Source of the DNA: Ensifer sp. IC4062
GTDB taxonomy: Bacteria; Pseudomonadota; Alphaproteobacteria; Rhizobiales; Rhizobiaceae
Assembly (NCBI RefSeq): GCF_020193575.1
Contig: NZ_JADYVD010000002.1
Coordinates: 124,001-188,000, forward strand
Direction: 5' to 3'
Length of the DNA stretch: 64,000 bases
The notes beneath the pieces were generated by a model. The model was not told where the DNA came from. It saw only the letters and a program-made list of their open reading frames with translations, and did not search any database. Position numbers and translations under genes: made by a program. Below, in pieces: positions 60,588-64,000 of this stretch (position 1 is the stretch's first letter; the number at the start of each line of letters is the position of its first letter).

Positions 60588-61061
60588 ATGCCGTCAGATT
60601 TGAAGGAATCGTTCCAACCGCTGCGCCGATTGCTTCGCCTGATCCAGGCCGATGGCGGCCAGTCGCTCGCGGAACTGGCGGAGAAGGCGGGCATGTCGCA
60701 AAGCTCGGCCTGGCGTCGGCTGCAGGAACTCGAGGCCGATGGCGTGATCCGCAAGCGCGTGGCGCTGCTCGATCCGGCAAAGCTGGATCTGAAGCTCTGC
60801 ATCATCGCCCATGTGACGCTCGAGGATCATCATGACGAGGCGATCGCATCGTTCTCAGCCGTGGTCAGGGACAGGCCGGAAATCATGGAATGTTACGCGC
60901 TCTCCGGCACGTTCGACTACATGCTGAAGATCCGGGCGGCGGACGTGGAAAGTTATGACGCGTTCATGACGCGCTACCTGATGCGCAATCCGCATGTGCG
61001 GACGGTGGTGTCGAGCTTCGTGCTGAGGGAGCTCAAGTCGACCACGGAACTGCCGATCTGA
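60588..61061 (+). CDS. Lrp/AsnC family transcriptional regulator
   Basis: A 157-residue regulator with an N-terminal helix-turn-helix (LIQADGGQSLAELAEKAGMSQSSAWRRLQELEADGVIRKRVAL) and a C-terminal RAM/AsnC ligand-binding domain (VVRDRPEIMECYALSGTFDYMLKIRAADVESYDAF). The position divergent from phhA suggests that it senses an aromatic amino acid and regulates phhA. ATG 60588 has GGAGGA nine bases upstream; an in-frame start at 60549 is unlikely. Confidence 0.88.
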   Translation: MPSDLKESFQPLRRLLRLIQADGGQSLAELAEKAGMSQSSAWRRLQELEADGVIRKRVALLDPAKLDLKLCIIAHVTLEDHHDEAIASFSAVVRDRPEIMECYALSGTFDYMLKIRAADVESYDAFMTRYLMRNPHVRTVVSSFVLRELKSTTELPI

Positions 61062-61083
61062 CGCTTTTTGAAATTAAACAACG

Positions 61084-61110
61084 AAAAAAGGCCGGGACAT
61101 GCCCGGCCTT
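61084..61110. terminator. Terminator of rplM-rpsI (and the Lrp gene)
   Basis: Stem AAGGCCGGG / CCCGGCCTT with a five-base loop. On the minus strand it ends in a T run (61089-61084). Confidence 0.87.
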
Positions 61111-61132
61111 GGAAGTGCAGCACTGCCAGCGA

Positions 61133-61600
61133 TTAACGCTTGGAGAACTGGAACGAACGGCGTGCCTTTGCACGGCCGTACTTCTTGCGCTCGACCACGC
61201 GGCTGTCGCGGGTGAGGAACCCACCGCGCTTCAGAACGGAGCGCAGGCCCGGTTCGAAGTAGGTGAGAGCCTTGGCGATACCGTGACGAACGGCACCGGC
61301 CTGGCCGGAGAGACCGCCACCGGCAACGGTCGCGTCGATGTCGAACTGGCCGTCACGGGCAGCAGCGACGATCGGCTGCTGCAGGATCATCTGCAGAACC
61401 GGGCGAGCGAAGTAAGCCGCATAGGGCTTGCCGTTGATGGTGATCTTGCCGGAGCCGGGCTTGACCCAAACGCGGGCGACAGCGTCCTTGCGCTTGCCGG
61501 TCGCGTAGGAACGGCCCTGCGCGTCGACCTTCTTGACGTGAACCGGAGCAGCCGGTTCCGCGGTCGTGGCGATATCCTTGAGAGCGGAAAGGTCAGCCAT
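61133..61600 (-). CDS. rpsI: 30S ribosomal protein S9
   Basis: A 155-residue component of the small subunit, contacting P-site tRNA with its C-terminal tail. The C-terminus [16 protein letters not shown] and the segment [21 protein letters not shown] are diagnostic. As in other alphaproteobacteria it has an N-terminal extension of about 25 residues. It follows rplM directly, two bases apart. Confidence 0.97.
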   Translation of the reverse strand: MADLSALKDIATTAEPAAPVHVKKVDAQGRSYATGKRKDAVARVWVKPGSGKITINGKPYAAYFARPVLQMILQQPIVAAARDGQFDIDATVAGGGLSGQAGAVRHGIAKALTYFEPGLRSVLKRGGFLTRDSRVVERKKYGRAKARRSFQFSKR

Positions 61601-61602
61601 TA

Positions 61603-62067
61603 TCAGGCGCTCCTTGTGTTCTTGCTGTTCAGCTTAGCGACGTCGAGGACGGTCGGCTGCTGTGCTTCATGCGGGTGGTTGGAGCCGGCGTAAACACGCA
61701 GGTTCTTCATCTGGCGACGGCCGAGCGGGCCACGCGGAACCATGCGCTCGACGGCCTTCTCGATGACGCGCTCCGGGAAGCGGCCTTCGATGATCTGGCG
61801 CGCGGTGCGCTCCTTGATGCCACCCGGGTAGCCGGTGTGCCAGTAGTACTTCTTGTCGGTGTACTTCTTGCCAGTGAGAACGGCCTTCTCGGCGTTGATG
61901 ACGATGACGTTGTCGCCGTCGTCGACATGGGGCGTGAAGGTGGCTTTATGCTTGCCGCGCAGGCGGTTTGCGATGATGGAGGCGAGGCGACCGACAACGA
62001 GGCCTTCGGCGTCGATGAGGATCCACTTCTTCTCCACCTCTGCAGGCTTCTGAACGAAGGTTGCCAT
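61603..62067 (-). CDS. rplM: 50S ribosomal protein L13
   Basis: An early-assembling large-subunit protein of 154 residues. It has [37 protein letters not shown] and [20 protein letters not shown]. The ATG at 62067 fits the family; the long upstream frame is the leader. It heads the rplM-rpsI operon behind a strong promoter with a leader of about 120 bases. Confidence 0.97.
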   Translation of the reverse strand: MATFVQKPAEVEKKWILIDAEGLVVGRLASIIANRLRGKHKATFTPHVDDGDNVIVINAEKAVLTGKKYTDKKYYWHTGYPGGIKERTARQIIEGRFPERVIEKAVERMVPRGPLGRRQMKNLRVYAGSNHPHEAQQPTVLDVAKLNSKNTRSA

Positions 62068-62189
62068 ATCTATACTCTTTCGTTGGACCCGGAAGCGTAC
62101 CGCCGGGCGTTTCTTGTTGCTTGGTTTTGACCCGCAGGGGCGAAGCCAAAAAAGAAGGCGGTCCGAGGGGGCCGCGATCTGCGGGCAGT

Positions 62190-62218
62190 TTATACGGAAG
62201 TGCGAAAATACCGTCAAG
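62190..62218 (-). promoter_or_regulatory. Strong sigma70 promoter of rplM-rpsI
   Basis: On the minus strand CTTGAC (62218-62213), 17-base spacer, GTATAA (62195-62190): almost perfect. The leader of about 120 bases before rplM holds a small hairpin CCCGG...CCGGG and a T-rich stretch. Confidence 0.8.
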
Positions 62219-62294
62219 GGCATCTTATTGCGCCACGTAAAAGAATATCGTGTGAAATCAATAAGTTATGAATGTGGTGTGCAGATACCACCGT

Positions 62295-62726
62295 TTAACG
62301 TGGCGGAATCGAATAAGTCGCCGTGGCGTGAGCAACCAGATCGTCCGCACCAACAGGCGTTATCGAAGCGTCGAGAACCGCGAGCCGCTTGCCGAGTTTC
62401 AGGATCCGGCAGGTGCATTCGAGCGGTTCCGGCTCCGGTTTCCTCAGGAAGTTGATGTTGAGGTTGGTGGTGACGGCAAGGGCGACCGGGCCGATATGCG
62501 CAATCAACGCGATATAGGCGGATACGTCGGCAAGCGCGAACAATGTCGGGCCGGACACCGTGCCGCCAGGGCGGATGTGTCGTTCATTCGGATCGAGCCG
62601 CATCGTTGCAAAGCCCGGCCCTGTACCGGTCACGGCGAAGACCTTTCCGTCCGTGTGGACCTGTGGAAAGTCGGTATCGAGGAAGCTGTTCAACTCGTCG
62701 ACGGTCATGATCGGCTGCAGCTTCAT
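62295..62726 (-). CDS. PaaI-type acyl-CoA thioesterase (hotdog fold)
   Basis: A 143-residue hotdog-fold protein of the PaaI family. The core motif is HIRPGGTVSGPTLFALADVSAYIAL, followed by AVTTNLNINFLRKPEP and a final strand ATATYSIPP. It should hydrolyse acyl-CoA esters; the acyl group is not predictable. A GAGGAGGAAAG lies just ahead of ATG 62726. The gene is divergent from the enoyl-CoA hydratase and upstream of rplM in the same direction. Confidence 0.88.
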   Translation of the reverse strand: MKLQPIMTVDELNSFLDTDFPQVHTDGKVFAVTGTGPGFATMRLDPNERHIRPGGTVSGPTLFALADVSAYIALIAHIGPVALAVTTNLNINFLRKPEPEPLECTCRILKLGKRLAVLDASITPVGADDLVAHATATYSIPPR

Positions 62727-62794
62727 CGCTTTCCTCCTCTTTTCTGCACTCGTTACAGGATGTCCGCGGCGATCGCGCAAGCTGGAAAATGGTC

Positions 62795-62846
62795 TTACAG
62801 CGCGGCGCGGCTTATTCGGAGCGCAGAGGGCGTTATTGGCTGTAGG
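62795..62846 (+). repeat. Dispersed intergenic hairpin repeat, partial copy
   Basis: Only the first stem-loop half is present: TTACAGCGCGGCGCGG, TTATTCGGAGCGCAGAGGGCG and GGCTGTAG align with the start of the copy at 56205. Confidence 0.5.
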
Positions 62847-62908
62847 CTTGAAAGAGCGGCTTGAGCGGCGTACCACGCGTCGCCAACAGCAATCATTCGG
62901 AGAAGGTC

Positions 62909-63730
62909 ATGGCAGACGTCGTTTCATTCAGGAAGGAAGAGCCGAACGGTTTGTTGCTGCGCGAAGTGAACGGTCCGGTCCTGCGGTTGACGCTCAACAA
63001 TCAGCCGGCGAATGTGCTGTCGATCGCCCTGATGGAAGCGCTTCTGGCCGAGTTCGATGCGGTCGGCTGCTCGAAGGACATCAAGGTGATCGTGATCGCG
63101 GCTGCCGGCAAGCTCTTCTCCGCCGGTCATGATCTCAAGGAAATGACGCTGCATCGCGCCGACGAAGATCGCGGCCGGGCCTTTTTCGAGCGAACGATCC
63201 GGCTTGCCGCGGACCTGATGCTGAAGATCACCGGGCTGCCCCAGGCGGTGATCGCCGAGATCGATGGTCTGGCGACGGCCGCGGGCTGCCAGTTGGTGGC
63301 AAGTTGCGATCTGGCGATCTGCACCGACAGTTCGACCTTCTGCACGCCAGGCGTGAACATCGGCCTCTTCTGTTCGACGCCGATGGTTGCGCTCTCGCGC
63401 GCCGCCCACCGCAAGCAGGCGATGGAGATGCTATTGACCGGCGAGACGATCGACGCCTCCACGGCCAAGGATTTCGGCCTCGTCAATCGTATCGTCCCGC
63501 AGCAGTATCTGCGCCAGGTGGTGGACAAATACGCCGCCGTTATTGTGTCGAAGTCACCGCAGGCACTGAAAATCGGCAAGGAAGCCTTCTATCGGCAAGC
63601 CGACCTGCCGTTGGCGGACGCCTATGACTATGCTGTTGGCGTGATGGTCGAAAACATGCTCGCGCGCGACGCCGAAGAAGGTATCGGCGCCTTTCTCGGC
63701 AAACGCATGCCGGAGTGGAAGGAGGACTGA
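62909..63730 (+). CDS. Enoyl-CoA hydratase/isomerase family protein
   Basis: A 273-residue crotonase-fold protein. The oxyanion-hole segment is LFSAGHDLKEM; the second half has VIAEIDGLATAAGCQLVASCDLAICTDSSTFCTPGVNIGLF. The first catalytic glutamate position of true hydratases is not conserved (ATAAGCQLVASCD), and the sequence resembles ECHDC3-like members, so a classic hydratase function is uncertain. ATG 62909 has GGAGAAGG upstream. It lies divergent from the PaaI thioesterase gene. Confidence 0.85.
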   Translation: MADVVSFRKEEPNGLLLREVNGPVLRLTLNNQPANVLSIALMEALLAEFDAVGCSKDIKVIVIAAAGKLFSAGHDLKEMTLHRADEDRGRAFFERTIRLAADLMLKITGLPQAVIAEIDGLATAAGCQLVASCDLAICTDSSTFCTPGVNIGLFCSTPMVALSRAAHRKQAMEMLLTGETIDASTAKDFGLVNRIVPQQYLRQVVDKYAAVIVSKSPQALKIGKEAFYRQADLPLADAYDYAVGVMVENMLARDAEEGIGAFLGKRMPEWKED

Positions 63731-63733
63731 CCG

Positions 63734-64000
63734 TCAGGCGAGCTTGAGGAGCAACGCGCCGAGCGCGATGACCGATGCGGCGGCGATGCGCCAGATGCTG
63801 ACGCGCTCCTTGAGGAAGACGACGGAGATCACGACCGCGAAGAGTATCGATGTCTCGCGAAGCGCGGCGACCGTTGCGACCGGCGCCTTGGTCATTGCCC
63901 AGAGTGCGAGCCCGTACGCGCCGATCGACCCGGCTCCGCCTACCAGTCCGCGCCACCAATGATAATGGACATGGCGTAGCACCGGCTTCACGCCGCGGCG
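63734..64000 (-). CDS. EamA/DMT family transporter, C-terminal part
   Basis: The frame runs off the right edge; about 88 residues are visible. They contain the last helices of an EamA-type permease, with the typical TKAPVATVAALRETSILFAV, then FLKERVSIWRIAAASVIALG. The substrate is unknown. It is convergent with the enoyl-CoA hydratase gene, ending three bases after it. Confidence 0.8.
   Translation of the reverse strand, partial: RRGVKPVLRHVHYHWWRGLVGGAGSIGAYGLALWAMTKAPVATVAALRETSILFAVVISVVFLKERVSIWRIAAASVIALGALLLKLA

Overview
The window looks like a piece of the main chromosome of a Rhizobiaceae alphaproteobacterium, most likely Sinorhizobium/Ensifer. Reasons: high GC, rhizobial sigma70-type promoters (CTTGAC-N17-GTATAA before rplM), the neighbour pairs hdaA/ppk/ppx, ldtR/ldtP, plsX-fabH-ihfA-merR and rplM-rpsI, a K+-independent proton pyrophosphatase, a Mg-type HemB, an additional groEL without groES, and a dispersed two-hairpin intergenic repeat of a rhizobial kind. 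It is mainly housekeeping sequence. I see no prophage, transposase, CRISPR array or toxin system.

Layout. 1-5.1 kb: the end of an AI-2E/PerM-type permease, hdaA, ppk and ppx. 5.1-12.3 kb, mostly minus strand: a secreted phytase-like esterase, a DUF2000 protein, a membrane nucleotide cyclase, RNase D, a Tat-exported multicopper oxidase and an MFS transporter. 12.6-21.6 kb: aspS, a rhodanese, an orphan groEL with a 74-residue protein upstream, a secreted protein of unknown function, parC and a small winged-helix regulator. 21.6-25.6 kb: a DMT transporter, the leucyl-transferase bpt, an RDD membrane protein, hemB and a small membrane protein. 25.7-28 kb: the MarR regulator ldtR and its partner L,D-transpeptidase. 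28.2-34.9 kb: glyA-nrdR-ribD-ribE, then three unrelated minus-strand genes, then ribH-nusB, so a normally compact block is split. 34.9-40.3 kb: an MFS transporter, hppA, bamE, a cytochrome bc1 assembly chaperone and a DUF177 protein. 40.5-43.7 kb: plsX-fabH-ihfA-merR.

43.7-45.5 kb is gene-poor: an orphan 132-residue protein, a previously unlisted 47-residue membrane peptide, tRNA-Pro(GGG) and a small secreted peptide. 45.5-55 kb is the most accessory-like part, a surface polysaccharide locus. A five-gene minus-strand operon (OPX exporter, GT4, polyprenyl-phosphate sugar transferase, O-antigen-ligase/Wzy-like polymerase, GT4) faces a divergent Wzz/GumC co-polymerase whose C-terminal kinase-like domain has lost its ATP-binding lysine. 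A CelD-type acyltransferase lies at its edge. Its content resembles the unipolar polysaccharide (upp) loci of Agrobacterium and relatives; no flippase is encoded here.

55-64 kb returns to core genes: a metallophosphoesterase and DUF2842 pair, ctaA, argC, speB, phhA with a divergent Lrp regulator, rplM-rpsI, a PaaI thioesterase, an enoyl-CoA hydratase and the end of a DMT transporter. The non-coding signals I rate highest are the five-copy hairpin repeat, a terminator-ended candidate RNA upstream of ribH, and palindromes in front of ldtP, merR and phhA.
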